Assembly: GCF_036370855.1 (NCBI RefSeq)
Contig: NC_088117.1
Location: forward strand, 9,920,001-9,984,000
DNA length: 64,000 nucleotides
From: Dromaius novaehollandiae
Lineage: Eukaryota > Chordata > Aves > Casuariiformes > Dromaiidae
Direction of reading: 5' to 3'
Part shown: positions 52,112 through 64,000 of the stretch, piece by piece
Numbering within the stretch: position 1 is the stretch's first letter
Layout: every line of letters starts with the position of its first letter
The notes under the pieces: model-generated
Databases searched by the model: none
What the model was told of the DNA's origin: nothing
The model's input: only the letters and a program-made list of their open reading frames with translations
Program-made: the position numbers and the translations under genes

Positions 52112-55100
52112 TCAGACGCAGCAGCAGAGCGTGGAGCAGTCGAGCCGTGCAGGAGTCCCAGCGCTCCCGGCCTTCTTGTTCTCCTTGGGCAGCAGCAGGA
52201 CGAAGGACATGGCCAAGGCGCAGTGGTAGAAGCTGTGCACGTAGGTGTAGTCCCACTCCTGCAACGGGGACACTGCGTTAGGGAGACCTGTGGGCAACTG
52301 GGTGCCCTTGGGCTTCCTTATCCTCGCGGGGGGAGTTTAATTTATTTTGTGGCCCCCAACCCTGATTTGAGGCCACCATGAAGCTCTGCTCAGGCCTTTC
52401 CTCTCTCGGTTGTTCCTTGGTGGCACTGGCTTAGCTCTACCACTACATCTCTAAAAGTAGTCAAAAGGAAAGGAGAGAAAGTCCTGAGACTTCTGCCTCC
52501 TCTTGCTGTTGGGGAAGAAAGGCTTTCCAGCCTTAAAAAAGGCAGCAACGGAAAAGCAAAGTGGATTTAGCACATTCCAATTTGCACTTTTCCCGGTCCT
52601 TGAATGAAGTGTTTCATTACCCCACGAAGGACAAAGTAGAGAAGCCGGGAGGGGAGGATGGGGCGCAAGGGGGGAGGGAGTTTCTGCTAAGTGACGTTTT
52701 TATGTTCTGCTAGAATTTGCAATTACCGAATGCTTTGAAAAATAATCCTTGGGGAGTGCTGTGAAGTTGTATCTAGTAGCTCCCAATGCACAGAGCAGCA
52801 GTAATGCAAGGGCTGAACACATGCTCGACTAGCAGCTGTGTCAGGAGGGTTATCTCCTTCCTCTCCCCTTCCCTTTCGGGGCGCAGGAGGCAGAGCGTTT
52901 TACGCAGGGAGAGAGGATCGGCCAGTGGCGAGAGCAAAAGGTTAAAAGCCGGATCCAACGCCCCAGGGAGCCAAGTGAGCGTCTCTGCACTGGCGTGAGT
53001 AAGCCTTGGCTCGGGCCGTGCCGAGGTCATATCCAGTCCCTGCCATGGATTTGCGAGGTGTCCTTAAATCACCCGTGCCCCGCTTCCAAAAAAGGCCACT
53101 AACACTCAACAAAATAATTTCAAAGACTGTGTGTCTGAAGAAAATGCGGCCTGTCCTGCTGTAAACTCGCCTGTGGGAGGGAAGCGGACCAGCGGCCCCC
53201 TCTACGTTGCTCCTGATCAACCTTATTAACTGCAGCTTGAGCAGGGCACGAGCTGAGCGTTGGGATGGGCACAGGGAGGGAGTGAACCCCTCTCTGTCCC
53301 GCTGGACCAAGGTGTACCAACCCTGTAGACAAGAGCTTGAGTTGAATTTTGTCCAAGGCTGGAGGCGGAGCAGTGGTGTAAGGGGGAAATCTTCTATCTT
53401 GGTAGTGTCCTTTACACGTTGTAAAGTCAGTGTGATTTATTGTGCAAAGACATACCTCGAAAAAGAACCTCAGCATCAGTGCTAATGCCCCAAAACAGAA
53501 GCCAGGACCAATCTGCTGTGTGTAGACACTCTTGTCTGGATATAGACCTTTCTTCTCTTTCATCTTTTGGAGCTGGAAGGAAAGAGAACACATCAAGCCT
53601 ATTCACCCGGGTTTAACTCGCTGCTCAGCATCTCAAAGATCCCATGAATGTTAAAATAAAACCAAGCAAAGCCCCTAAACCAGCTCCCTGAGGCAAAAGG
53701 ATCCATCTGTAGGGTGAAGTACCTACACCTGGGTGCTGCTCTGGATCCCCTGGTCTATTGCTATTTCATTTTGGATCATAAAGCTCTTTTCCTAATATCC
53801 AGCCCAAAACCCAGCTTGGGAAGTTTGTGCCTCGTAAGCCCTGTCTGTGCCTCAAAAACGGGGCCGGAGGGAGGGGATATCAGCACAAGCTCCCTGGGCT
53901 GGAGGATGTGGGGTGATCTCTGTGCCCATCCCTCTGGGAATGGAAGGAATATGCCTGTCCCCTTCCCCATCTTATCCATTTGCTTTTCCCTGCGTGCTTG
54001 CCCTGCGCAGACATGATTTCAGGGGACCTTTGCTGCAGCCCGTATTAGCTGCTGTAATTCAGTCCCTAATGACGGTAATGACGAAGGGAGTGCTGGCTCG
54101 CGGCAGTGCTGTAGACAGGGCTAAGTGACAGCGTTTAGCTGGGGTTTGGATCACTGAATTTCCATGATGCTTGGCAGTGTCTTCCTGCAATTTTTGTTCC
54201 ATCACTGAATCCTTCACCTTTCCCTTTTACGGACATGCTCGCTCTTGCTAATGACTCCGACACATGCGCTCGCTCCCGGATAATGCTGATCAGGGACAGC
54301 AATATTTGCTGTGCACGGTGCGTACGCTGGGAAGAAGTTATGTGATTGTCATCCCTGGAGCTGCAAGCCAGATTCAGGCAGATTTTGGGCAGATTCCTTC
54401 CCACTTTATCACTGCCTTTTATGCACATCTTCCATTGGCTTCAGAGCAATTTATCAGGGCACTCTACCCCTCAGCAGTTGTAAAACACCCGTAAATATGT
54501 TCCTCATGATTAGAAATGCAGGAACAAGAGATGCGGTGGGTTGTTCAGACTGATTGAATCTGGTGTTTATCACAAAAACTGTGTGCTGTCTGCCTGCTTG
54601 CTGCTTTGATTGCAAGAGAAGTGCCGTTTAACCACCTTGATGACCTGCACCCTGAGAGCTGGAGCTAGAGAAGGAAATTGCTCTCCTGGCACTCTCTCCT
54701 GCAGGTCAGATGCCCTCCGACCAGGGAAAGCTGGGTCTGTTCCCCAAGGCAGGCTGGGGAATGGCGTGACCAGCTGCACGACAGTGACTTCGAGCCCCGG
54801 TGAAGTGCCCGTGCGGTTTCATACTTGCCCATTTCACGGTTATCACGAGGACGGCTGTCCCGATGGGTCCCGAGTAGACGCCGTAGCCCCAGCGGTCGTG
54901 GTAGATCCTCACCGCTATGGTGAGCACGCCAAACATGACGAAGGTGGATCTCTTGGGCTCATCGAACTCTGCCAGTGCTGTGTGGCACAAACAACAGGGA
55001 GCATCAGGCCATCTCCTCTGCCCTTCCTCCCACCATGGGGCAGATGACTTGGCGTCTCTATCGCATGTTTAAAGCTTTACTGAAGTCTGTCTGGGTCTGC

Positions 55101-58100
55101 TGCAAGGATGCTAAGTATTTGATCCAGGCCTGAGTTTTGCCTCTCTTATGTCTCACAGTTGGGGAAACTGAGTCACATAGGGGGCAAAAGAAGTCATCTC
55201 AAGGTATATGAGAAGACAGCGGTGGGTCTAGGAGCTGATGTTAAGTGTGTAAAATTCAGTGTTGTGTGTGGAAGTTAAAAGGAGGTTTTCTAAGCTGTTT
55301 TTCCTTTCCTTCCCCTGCTCTCCTCCCAGCCCGAGTCAGCTCCCATGGACTGAGAGGTGACCATGTGTGAGCTCAGGCATTTTGTGTGTAGATGGAGAAG
55401 GCACTTGCAGAAGTTCAATGGCTCTGGGTTTGGTACAGCCTGTGGCTCTAGTCCATGGACCCTGAAACCTGCTGGAAGTGAAGGTGTTGAGCATCCTTTC
55501 CTAAAGCAAACTCGGGCTTTGCAGGTGACTGCGGTACCTCAGAGCAGAGCCCAATGCAGAGGACGTGGAGAGAGCCTCCTCATGCAACTGCCGTTGCTTT
55601 CAACGGGAGATGAGTAGCCAACTCTTCTCGTTGGCTCTGCAAAAGCCAAAGAGCCCACTAAGGCCTTCTGGGGGGTGGCAGCTGGGCCGACTTCACCGGC
55701 AGAACCTCCTTCTGTCTTTCCTTCCCTTTCCCAGGCGGACCGAGAAGGCCCAGACCTGGTGAGCCAGCAATTGCCTCTTTGGTTAGTCTAAGGACTAACT
55801 ACCTCCCCAACCCAGCCCAACCTTGCTGGCTCGCCCTGCTCCAGCCACCAGCTACCCCGCTCCGGGAGGGCTGCTCCGGCCGAGCCCTGGAAAGCTGCGA
55901 GCCGGCTGCGATCAGGGCCGGGATGGGGCTGCCGAACCGCGCAGACACCTGCCTGGAGTCTGGAAGCTCGAAGTTGCCAGTGCGAGTGAATTATTAGAGG
56001 CTTTTGTTTAGCACAGAATGGGGTAATAACTGATAAAAGTTATGGATCCCAGTAGGCTCCATGCTTTTCCAGCTCGCACAGCTGTGTTATGGCTGTCCCG
56101 GATTTGCATTCCGGGAAGCGTGCCCGAGGGTCTGCGTCCGCACATGTGCACTCGGGCTTTACAAGCCACAGCGCGGGAGGCTTCCCTGCGCTTTAGTCAC
56201 CACACCTTCTATGTCCTTGGATCGCGTTTTTATAGGGAGTTTGGCTAAGGGATAATGTCCGCATTTTAATCTCGGTTTCCCTGTGGGTCAATATTTTAAA
56301 CATCTTAGTCCGGGATCTTTATTTTTTTGTGAGTTTTTTTTAAATGCAGTAATGAAGCAATCAAGTCAAATCGAGCTGCAAGGAGCCAAAGTGTCTGGAT
56401 GAGCTCTGACCTACCCTGACATTGCTATTGTCTACTGAAAAATGTCCTTGGGAGATGATCTGTCTGGCTGGGATTTTTTTTTTTCAAGTTATTATGGAGA
56501 GCACTAAATTGCTATGGGCAGTAAGAGAAGCCACCTGAAACCTGTAGGACTCGGACCTTGGGTGAACGGAGACATTTCTAAGGTTAATCACTCATTTTCC
56601 CCGTATTGTGGGACCAGGTGCTCCTGCCGAAGGGAGGAGGAAAAGGAGCCTGAGCGGAGGTGCTGCCCTGGGGTGTCCTGCCGGAGAGGGGCAGCGGCAG
56701 GCTGGAGCTCTTCCTCCGTCGGTGGAGACCGGAGAGGCAGAGGTAAAAGTCCTGCTGGTGTTTTGGGCTGTGCATGGGCCCAACGAGCCCGCACCAGCGT
56801 TTGGAGGGCTGGGGACCTTCCTGGTGGGAAGTAAGCTGGAATCGGGATTGCTGCTAGGGATGGGGCGAATTTGAGGAGCAAAACATTAGTGTCTGAAAGG
56901 CGACTGCCCCCTCCCCTCTCTCCTCTTACTCTTTCCCTGTCAGAAAGTCTCATCTGTCCTTCTCCCTCAAAAAAAAAAGTTGGCAAAATTGGAAAATAAA
57001 AAAAAGTTTGAAGGTTTCACCCTTCTCTAGTTCTCTCATTTTTCTTATTTCAATTATACCTTGTTCCAGTGGCAAAGGAGAAACAAAAGAGGGGAAAACA
57101 GAGAAGGGAGAGAAGAATCCAAATTTTTAATAAAAAGCAAGTGATATATCTGTCTCCTTTTTCAAATCCGATCTACTATTTCCACTCAGCCTAGACTTGG
57201 CTTTTGATAAACCAAGGAGATATATTTGTGTTTTGACTAAGCTCCTTCGATGTGTGTGCTACCAGGGGAAGTGGCAGATTCTCCATTTCTTAATGCCTTC
57301 AAGTCCAGAGTGGACGCTGCTCGGGAAGGCAGACTGGGGACCGACAAGCCAACAGGCCCCACGTGGGGATAATGAGGAAAAAAGAGATTCTCTGATACAG
57401 GAGGTGTCAAACTGAGTGGTCTCGTACTACTGTCCAGTCTGCAACTAAAGTTCAAGATTGTGTGTGTTATTTTCCAGTTTGAAAGAAAGAATTCCACTTT
57501 TTAAGGGATGCATAAGGACCGATGACAGCAGAACACCCAACTAACACAAATACTGGGCGCCAGAAATCTGTTTGTCTCCAAGAGCAAAACTTTTCCAGCC
57601 ACCGCTCAAGACAGTTGCCGTACGTGTCTGTACAGCACCGAGCGCAATGGCTCTCCAGGGCATGAACTACATAAAAACAGACCAAAGCCCAGCCCAGCTT
57701 GCAGAAGAGGCTGCCTCTGAGTTAAGCCTCGCAGATGGCAGCTCAAAGGCAGCTGCATTGCTGGGGACTGTCCCCACCGGCCACCCCACCGCCAGCTGCC
57801 GCGCCAGCCTGCGATGCGGCTCCGGGCAGCCCCCGAGCGCCGGCCTCACCCATCAGCGACACCCAGATGGACAGGGCCGTCCCGTAGATGCTGAAATACT
57901 CCAGGATGTCGTAGCGCATGAAGCACAGCACTGACAAACCGGGGCCGTCGCACGCGTGGTGAATCTATTGGGGGGAAAAACAGAGCGTTGCAAAGCGCGT
58001 TACAGATCCGGACCCAATGTGCAGTCTTTATCACGGCAATTGAATCCTCGTTTTTTATCAATACCTAGTTGCTTTCCCACAGACAACTACGGCAAAAGAA

Positions 58101-59631
58101 GAGACTTCTGCTAGGTGGTCTGAGACGGGCTTTGCGTGGCCCCTGCAAGCCAGGGCCACCCAGGAGCAGAAACCTGGAGTCTCACGTGCACCGACCGGGG
58201 TGATGGCTGTGCAGCCACGAGTGTGTTTGCGAGATAACGTCACCGCTCCTGATTGCAAAGCACCTTCGGCAACCGCAGCAGCTGCAGCACTGCGTGGCTC
58301 CTCCCGCGGCCCCGGCAGCTGCCTGCCCTCCCTCGCGCCCGGCTTTCGCCTCTTCAGACCCTTCGTGGACGACCCCGTTCCGCCTCCCGTTGAAAATACG
58401 GGCCAAATTTCTGGCTGACGTCTACGGGAGGTGGAGCGGACACCAGCACGGTGCAAAATGAAATCGTAGCTGTGCGGCTTCCCTGGGGGGCCGGCGGGGA
58501 GGCCTCATTTGCACTTTTATTGACTAGTCCTTACAGTTTTTACAGAAGTAGCCGAATTTTTCTTTTTCCCTGTATTGTGCTCCAAATGGAGGTTTAAGTG
58601 GTGGATCCCTAGGAAGAGCAAACGGGGAGTTCGGAGCCCTGCGTTTTGCCCTTGGCTCTGCTATGGAAGGGCTTTTTGTGCTGGGAAAAGCACCTGTCTC
58701 CTCCCTGCCTCGGTTTGTCTGTCTGTGCAAGGGACACGACGATCCCCGTGGAACGCCGTGAGAAGAGATAAGTGCAGTATCAGTTAGGCTGCCGGACTGT
58801 TTCTCAGCAGAGCCTTGCCATGGTGTTAAAAGGAAACTTTTCCTGGGGGAACGCAGCCCGCGTGGGCATGGGATCGCTGAGCAGCTGTGCGAGCTCAGGG
58901 CACCTCACTGCCAGCAGTGCGTGGGTGCAGGAAAATAGCTTTCCCCGCTCGTCCTTCTCGGGACGAGGGAAGGCAGATGGGTCCTGAGCCCGGGGAAAGC
59001 CCCTTCCAGCCCCGGGCTGGAGGGTTAGCATCATTTTTCTCGATTTTCCTCCCATTCCCGGTGCAGAAACTCCCCAGCGTTATTCACATCACCACTTAAC
59101 GACTGCAAAATCAATAACTCAGCTATGTGCTTTTGGCTAAAATGGCAGAAACACAGCAAGTTTCTCTCAAGACAATTTGAACCCCAAATTCAGCACGGCC
59201 ACTTACCAGCTGAAAAACGAGAGGGGAAAAGAACTCCGAAACATTGCAAATAAATCACGCCGGGTGCCCAGACCCCTCTGCCCAACTTCACAACAGCTGT
59301 AGACCATAAAACACCCCAAACTCTGCAGAAGGACACCCCTGGGGACATCCTAAAGCGAGGAATCCCAGCGCAGCTACTCCGCATCCCACGTGGGGGAGAT
59401 GGAGTGAAGACGGGGACTCTGGGGGCGACCACCGCGACTCCCTCGGCACTGACCCCCCAGCCCTTCGCGGGGCACCCGAGCGCCCGGGGACCTTACCGCC
59501 ACGAAGAACATGGTGAAGAAGTAGACCATGGCTTCCATGTGGAAGCGCCGCTTGGCCGCGATGCTGGCGGTGGGCAGGAAGACCAGGCTGCTGAGGGTGG
59601 GCAGAAGGAGCTTGGCCACCAGCGAGCCCAT
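52112..59631 (-). CDS. MYMK: MYMK (myomaker, TMEM8C), myoblast fusion protein
   Basis: Five exons on the - strand: 59631-59497, 57964-57850, 54977-54829, 53572-53456, 52258-52112. They give 663 bases and 220 residues; human has 221. The protein is close to identical to human: MGSLVAKLLLPTLSSL at the start, FHMEAMVYFFTMFF, LCFMRYDILEYFSIYGTAL, FDEPKRSTFVMFGVLTIAV, IYHDRWGYGVYSGPIG, KMKEKKGLYPDKSVYTQQ and YTYVHSFYHCALAMSFVLLL. Seven membrane segments of the alkaline ceramidase-like CREST superfamily are expected. It acts at the plasma membrane of myoblasts, driving hemifusion before myomixer completes pore opening. The C-terminus reads STLCCCV against human STLCCACV. Intron 3 has a GC donor (GCAAGT). 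MYMK next to SLC2A6 matches the human order. Confidence 0.97.
55130..55260 (-). repeat. MIR-type SINE remnant in MYMK intron 2
   Basis: CACAGTTGGGGAAACTGAGT followed by CACATAGGGGGCAAAAGAAG and GGTGGGTCTAGGAGCTGATG is the complement of the MIR 3' half and core, read on the + strand. Confidence 0.65.
58635..58780 (+). repeat. MIR-type SINE remnant in MYMK intron 1
   Basis: CCTTGGCTCTGCTATGGAAG, then GCACCTGTCTCCTCCCTGCC, TCGGTTTGTCTGTCTGTGCA and ACGATCCCCGTGGAACGCCG followed by GATAAGTGCAGTATCA follow the MIR order over nearly the whole core and 3' half. Confidence 0.7.
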
Positions 59632-59800
59632 GGGTGCCCCGCGAGCGGGCGGCGCGCGGCAGAGCCTGGAGCCGGCCCGAGCGGCACTGCGGCGGGTTCC
59701 CGAAGCAGCTGGAGCAAGCGTGCTTTAAAATTTAAATGCCCTGCGGGGCCGGGGCCGGGGCGATGCCGGCTGGGGACAGCTGCCACGGCGCAGCTGTGGC
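59632..59800 (-). promoter_or_regulatory. MYMK: MYMK proximal promoter with TATA-like box and three CAGCTG E-boxes
   Basis: Read on the - strand, a TATA-like TTTAAATTTTAAAG (59736-59723) lies about 95 bases before the ATG. CAGCTG E-boxes are at 59791-59796, 59777-59782 and 59706-59711; the first two are upstream of the TATA-like box, 8 bases apart. MYMK is known to be a direct target of MyoD and myogenin through E-boxes in the promoter. A further CACATGTG lies at 59941-59948. Confidence 0.65.
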
Positions 59801-59959
59801 CTGCCCTGCCCCGGGGCTCCCCCCATCCCTCCCTTCAGCGGCCAAATTCTTGGCGCAGCCGGCGGCCCCGAGCGACAGATGCTCGGTGCTGCCGGCCGCG
59901 GGAGCAGGCGCCGCGCTAGGGGAAAGCAGGGGGGAACCGGCACATGTGCCAGGTCGTTT

Positions 59960-62900
59960 TAAAACAGCGGGCTATACAGCGTGTCTGTCCGTCTGGTTGT
60001 AACCTTTACAAATAATAAGTGCATGTTGCAAATGCAGCTCCCAATTCCGCTTTTATTCCCCTGCCAGCGGTGCCGGGTGGTCCCAGTGCAGCTCGGCTCA
60101 GGCATCGTGCGCCTAGTGCTGCCCCGCGTGCTCCGATAGAGTTAAAAGCAGCCTGTTCCTCAGCGATGCCCTGAAGGTTTGCAGCGTGGATTATCCGCAG
60201 CACCGAGCCACCCCGCGCTGCGGGACAGTCAGCAGGTCGCCGTGCGGAAGCCGTGGGAGAGGGGACCGGTAGCAAAGCAAAGCCCGGGCTGCTCGGCCAT
60301 TTGGTAGCTCCTTGCTTTTATGACAACTTTTTATGATATCGCTGCTGCTCCCCACCCAGGTTAATCTCTTTTCCTCGTGGGGGCTGCCAGCATCGTGCCG
60401 GCGGGCCCTGGGAGAGGACGGCGGCGGCGGTGCAAGTGACTCCCTCCTGCTATGGTTGACCTGTTCTCCGGGGCGCTGCAGCCAAGGATTTGGGGCAGCA
60501 GTGGCTGCTCGGTGGCCCATGGTGCAGCCTGTCTTCTTGCAGGGACGGTCTCGAGCTGGGTCGCGGGGACCGCTTGGCCTCCCCGGATAAGCATCAGCCC
60601 TGCTTTCGCGGTGCCGGCGTCGGGGTGGCGAAATCGCCTCTCGAGAGCCGTTTGCGCGGGGAGCGACGAGTGCACGGGCGGGCGCAGGGCAGCCCCCCTC
60701 GCCCTCCCGGCAGCGGCTGCACGCGCGCGGCTGCACGGCCGTGCGGGGAGGGGGGCTCGTGCAGCTGGCCAGGCGGCATCCATTTAAAAATACGACCAAA
60801 TAGTTGTCAAACGTCCCCCCCGCCGCCCCCCTCCTGCCTCTGCCCGGGCCCTAGCGGGAGCCCGCTGGAAAGGAAACCCAGTTGGCGGCTGGATGCAGCA
60901 AGTGCCAGCCATGGAAAGTGCTCGCGGAGCAATAAAAAGCGCCGGCGTTCTCAGAAGCACAAAAACATTCCACAGGTTGCTGGGTTTCTTCTCGCAGCTG
61001 CACACCCTGCGCCTGGTGCTTGGTCTGCAGCCAGCGCTGTAGGCACAGAGGAGAAAAAACACACCAGTTTTCGCACACATGTTCCAGCTATTATTGGAAA
61101 AGAGACCCCAAAGAAAACGGCGGGGCTGGGGGAGGCAGGTGCCTAGGTAACAGCAGTAGCTGCTGCTTAAAAGGCCTTTGTTCAAGCTGCAAACGAGCGA
61201 ACCGAAGCGCTAGACGTGGGCTTCCCAAACCCCTCCGGGAGGAACCCGAACAGCGCAGGGCCAGGGCTCTGCTCCTCCGCGCGTAGGCAGGTAGGAAACC
61301 TCCAAGGAGCAGATTTCAGCTCCTGCAGTTAAGTGCTTCTGGAAAGCAGATCTCGATGCGCATTCCAAAGGGCTAATTTTGTGTGGAAGGAGGCACCGGC
61401 ACAAATGCAGGAACGGTGCTACATATGGCTGCAAACTGGTTCCCGGGTGCCAAAACCAGGTTCTGGTATGCCGTCCTGGATCATTCCAGCCTAAAATTAA
61501 TCGTGGTTTTCTGTAAGCACGTCCACCACTTCGACTTAGACACCACACTAAAGAAAGAGACACAGATCGGGCTCTTTTTAATGCTAGGGCGATGGCTTGA
61601 GAGTGGTATACAGTGAAAGGGAGGATCAGAGATCGATGCCAATTTAGTAGCAGAAAATCCATTTATAATGTGTTCTCCTTGGGGTGAGCGTTAAGATGAC
61701 TTGCAAAAGCAACGGCTCTGGAACAGCACAGTTACTCCCAAGGAGCCCTGAGCAATTTGGCTTGTACGGTCCAGCCTAGCTATGGACGATTGCAAAGATT
61801 TAGCGTCTCCTTGCTTCGATAAGAAGCCGCCTGGCGTGAGAGGAGCCGGTGCAAGCGCGGAGCAGCCCACGCGCGCGAGCAAGGCTCGTCCACCGCATGT
61901 TGCTCTTGAGCATTTCCCATTTCCAGGAGGTCTGGTCTCGTCGCCGGGTTTCCGCCGTTTGTGCCCTTGCGGATGTCCCAGCTCCTCGGGGCGGCCACCC
62001 GGCTCCCGGCCCCGCTTCCTGCCGTCCAGCCGGAGCTGCGGCCCCGCGCGGCTCGTCGCACAAACGGAAAAGCTATAAAAAGCGGGAAGCTGGAAATAGC
62101 ACGGGAGAGAGGGAGATGGAGCGGGAAGGGGCGAGGGCGAGTCGCCTCTCCCGGCCAGCAGACATCCTCCGCTCTCGCTGCCTCCCTGCTGGCCCCGGGC
62201 GCGAGCCGGTCCCCGACCCCAGTCCCCGGGGTGCTGCAAGCCGCCTTCACCCGGGCTCTTCGAAATAAGTTGCTTTGATGCCAAAGGCCAAAATGAGCGA
62301 GGCTCTTGCAACGCTTTTTCTACGGTCACAGCTCCTGGAGCCGGTGATCATGCGAGCATCCCGGCTCCTGCGCCTTTGTTCCTACACCTCTCTTTCCAGC
62401 CCACGTCCCCAAGGAGAACAGCTTGAAGCTGTGATGTTTAAAGGCTCAAAATCCAGAAGGGAAAGAAACCGAGCTTATGATTTTGGGGAGTCTGACTCAT
62501 GATTTTTGAATGCTTGTGGTTGGCAATGCTGCATAGCTTATGTGCCTCAACACAGTAATGCACAACTGCCATGCAAAACACGTTTCATTGGAAGGAAAGG
62601 CTTTGTACTTTTTTCTTTTCCTTAAACCTTTGCATAGCTAAAATTTCAAACCAAGTTTGACTTGTTTGGAAGCTCCTCCAGGTTCCTGCAGGAAAATGTA
62701 TTGTTTGGCACAGGTAAAATTCAACTGAAACAAAATCTGCAGGGAAAAAAGTGGCTTTCAGAGCCATTGCAGCTCCGTGGCTGGGACTGTACCTGGGGTC
62801 ACTGTGGTCGCTTGTGGCTTCCGAACTGCCCAGAGATATTTTTAATAGGAATCTGATGGCGAGAGCATCTTGGTGGCTTTGGCTTGCTCAGTTTGACTTG

Positions 62901-64000
62901 AAATATTGCAAGTATTCACGGATGAAACCCTCACACTAGCATGATATAAATCACCATCGCCCACATTTCATGGAAGCACGCGGAGACAAAGTGCCTTGCC
63001 CAACTCTGTGCCCTGGGTCGCTCTGCAGGGGCTGGGAGCGTCTCTGAGGGACGCTCCTTTGGTCGCCGCTTGCCGTTCGAGTTTCAGAGTGGCAGGACAC
63101 AGCCGCAGCTCTTGCGAAGGAGGTCGGGCTGACTGCCAGAGCCTTTTGGGGGGTTTTGCCATGTTTTGACCCCAGATGTTCCAGCGATGTTCTGGTTGTG
63201 CAAGGAATTCACCCACTGCGGGCTTACATCTGCCCAGGCAGCGAATGGCTCTCCTATAAACACAGCCCGTAACCGTGTTGAGTTGTTGAACACGCTGGTC
63301 ACTCATGGAGACGGTCTTAAAAAAGAAGGAAATTCGCTAGTTTTCTTGTCCCCAAGTGAAGGCGAAGCCGCCCAAGGTGGGGTCTGGGCTAGCAGCATCC
63401 AGGCCCAACCGCTGCCTCTCCCGCAGCCGCTGCCCCCTCCTCCAGCCGGGTCGGCTGGACCTCAGCACGCCTCTCCCCAGGGCCGGTTATCGCAAAGCCA
63501 CCCTGTCAGCCGGATCGGCGCAGGCTGGGCCAGAAAAGGGCTAATTCGGGAAGGCGGTGCTGGAACGCCGCCGGCGTGGCCGGGACGCGACTGCGGTTCG
63601 CCTGGAGCAGGAGAGCTCCAGCCGGCGCTGCGGCCGCGGTCGGGAACGGGGCCTTTCGGTGCTCCCGACGGCCGCTGCAGCACTTGCCGAGCCCGGGCCG
63701 CGGGGCGCAGCGCGAGGGACGGCGAGGACACCCGGCCGGGGGGCTACCACCTCGCCGGCCCCCTCGCCCGCAGTATTCACCCGAGCCCCCGATTTCCCCG
63801 GCAAGCAGCACCCGCGCTGCGACGGCCCGGGGAGGGGGAGGCCTCCCCCGCCGCCCCTGCAGGTGCATCTTGTCTCCGTTTGCGCCGGCCTCAAACGCAG
63901 TAAATAACATCTGCAAATAATTTCTGCCGCTCGGGCCAAAAAAGGGGGAGGATTAAAGAAAAAACCACCCTGTCGTCTGAGATGAGCTGCCGGTGATTAA
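59960..64000. other. Upstream of MYMK: non-coding, no gene recognised
   Basis: In human the next gene is ADAMTSL2. No ADAMTSL2 exon (TSP1 or Cys-rich text) is recognised here. GC-rich patches lie at 60,350-60,780, 61,850-62,260 and 63,400-63,900, with AT-richer DNA between. A MIR-type remnant on the - strand seems present near 62,960-63,010 (CAAAGTGCCTTGCCCAACTC). The open frames in the GC-rich patches are equally long on both strands and show no domain. Confidence 0.6.
62074..62082 (+). promoter_or_regulatory. Strong TATA motif, candidate promoter
   Basis: TATAAAAAG in a GC-rich patch, followed by a purine-rich leader and pyrimidine-rich sequence about 75 bases on. It could start a transcript towards the right (a non-coding RNA or a 5' exon of the next gene). 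No splice donor or coding exon could be tied to it. Confidence 0.3.

Noticed and set aside
61691-62329. 212-codon open frame on the - strand
   Set aside because: GC-driven, with equally open frames on the other strand and no recognisable domain.
59960-64000. ADAMTSL2, the next gene in human synteny
   Set aside because: No TSP1 or ADAMTSL-type coding text was found; it probably begins right of the window.

Overview
The window is vertebrate nuclear DNA: spliced genes with GT-AG introns, CpG islands at gene starts, long non-coding stretches and old interspersed repeats. It carries four protein-coding genes in the order ADAMTS13 (+, 5' part cut off by the window edge), CACFD1/FLOWER (+), SLC2A6/GLUT6 (-) and MYMK/myomaker (-). 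This is the conserved synteny of human 9q34.2. A CR1 LINE 3' end, short introns, high GC and gene density point to a sauropsid, most likely a bird microchromosome (the chicken chr17-like block). The many still-readable MIR-type SINE remnants suggest a slowly evolving lineage. A crocodilian or turtle is not excluded, and the species cannot be fixed from this sequence.

Layout. 1-13,376: the last 19 coding exons of ADAMTS13, from the end of the first TSP1 repeat through the Cys-rich, spacer, TSP1 and two CUB domains. 13,377-16,149: its 3' region with MIR and CR1 remnants, then the CpG island of CACFD1. 16,150-22,135: CACFD1 (5 exons, 173 aa). 22,136-27,916: a long 3' region where CACFD1 and SLC2A6 converge tail to tail. 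27,917-32,314: SLC2A6 (10 exons, 506 aa) with a CpG island over its first exons. 32,315-52,111: about 20 kb without a recognisable gene, GC-rich with some AT-rich islands and simple repeats. 52,112-59,631: MYMK (5 exons, 220 aa) with an E-box-rich proximal promoter. 59,632-64,000: non-coding, with a good TATA motif near 62,074 and a GC-rich end.

The genes are neighbours, not an operon-like unit. ADAMTS13 is a secreted protease of von Willebrand factor, CACFD1 a small membrane protein of vesicles, SLC2A6 a sugar-transporter-family protein of endolysosomes, and MYMK the myoblast fusion protein. All reading frames and exon phases close without a break. I found no sign of a prokaryotic, viral or otherwise new system. 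The points of real interest are domain-level differences from the human proteins (one TSP1 repeat fewer in ADAMTS13, changed sorting and C-terminal motifs in GLUT6 and myomaker), two GC-AG introns, and a few structured non-coding elements. Human sequences were compared from memory.
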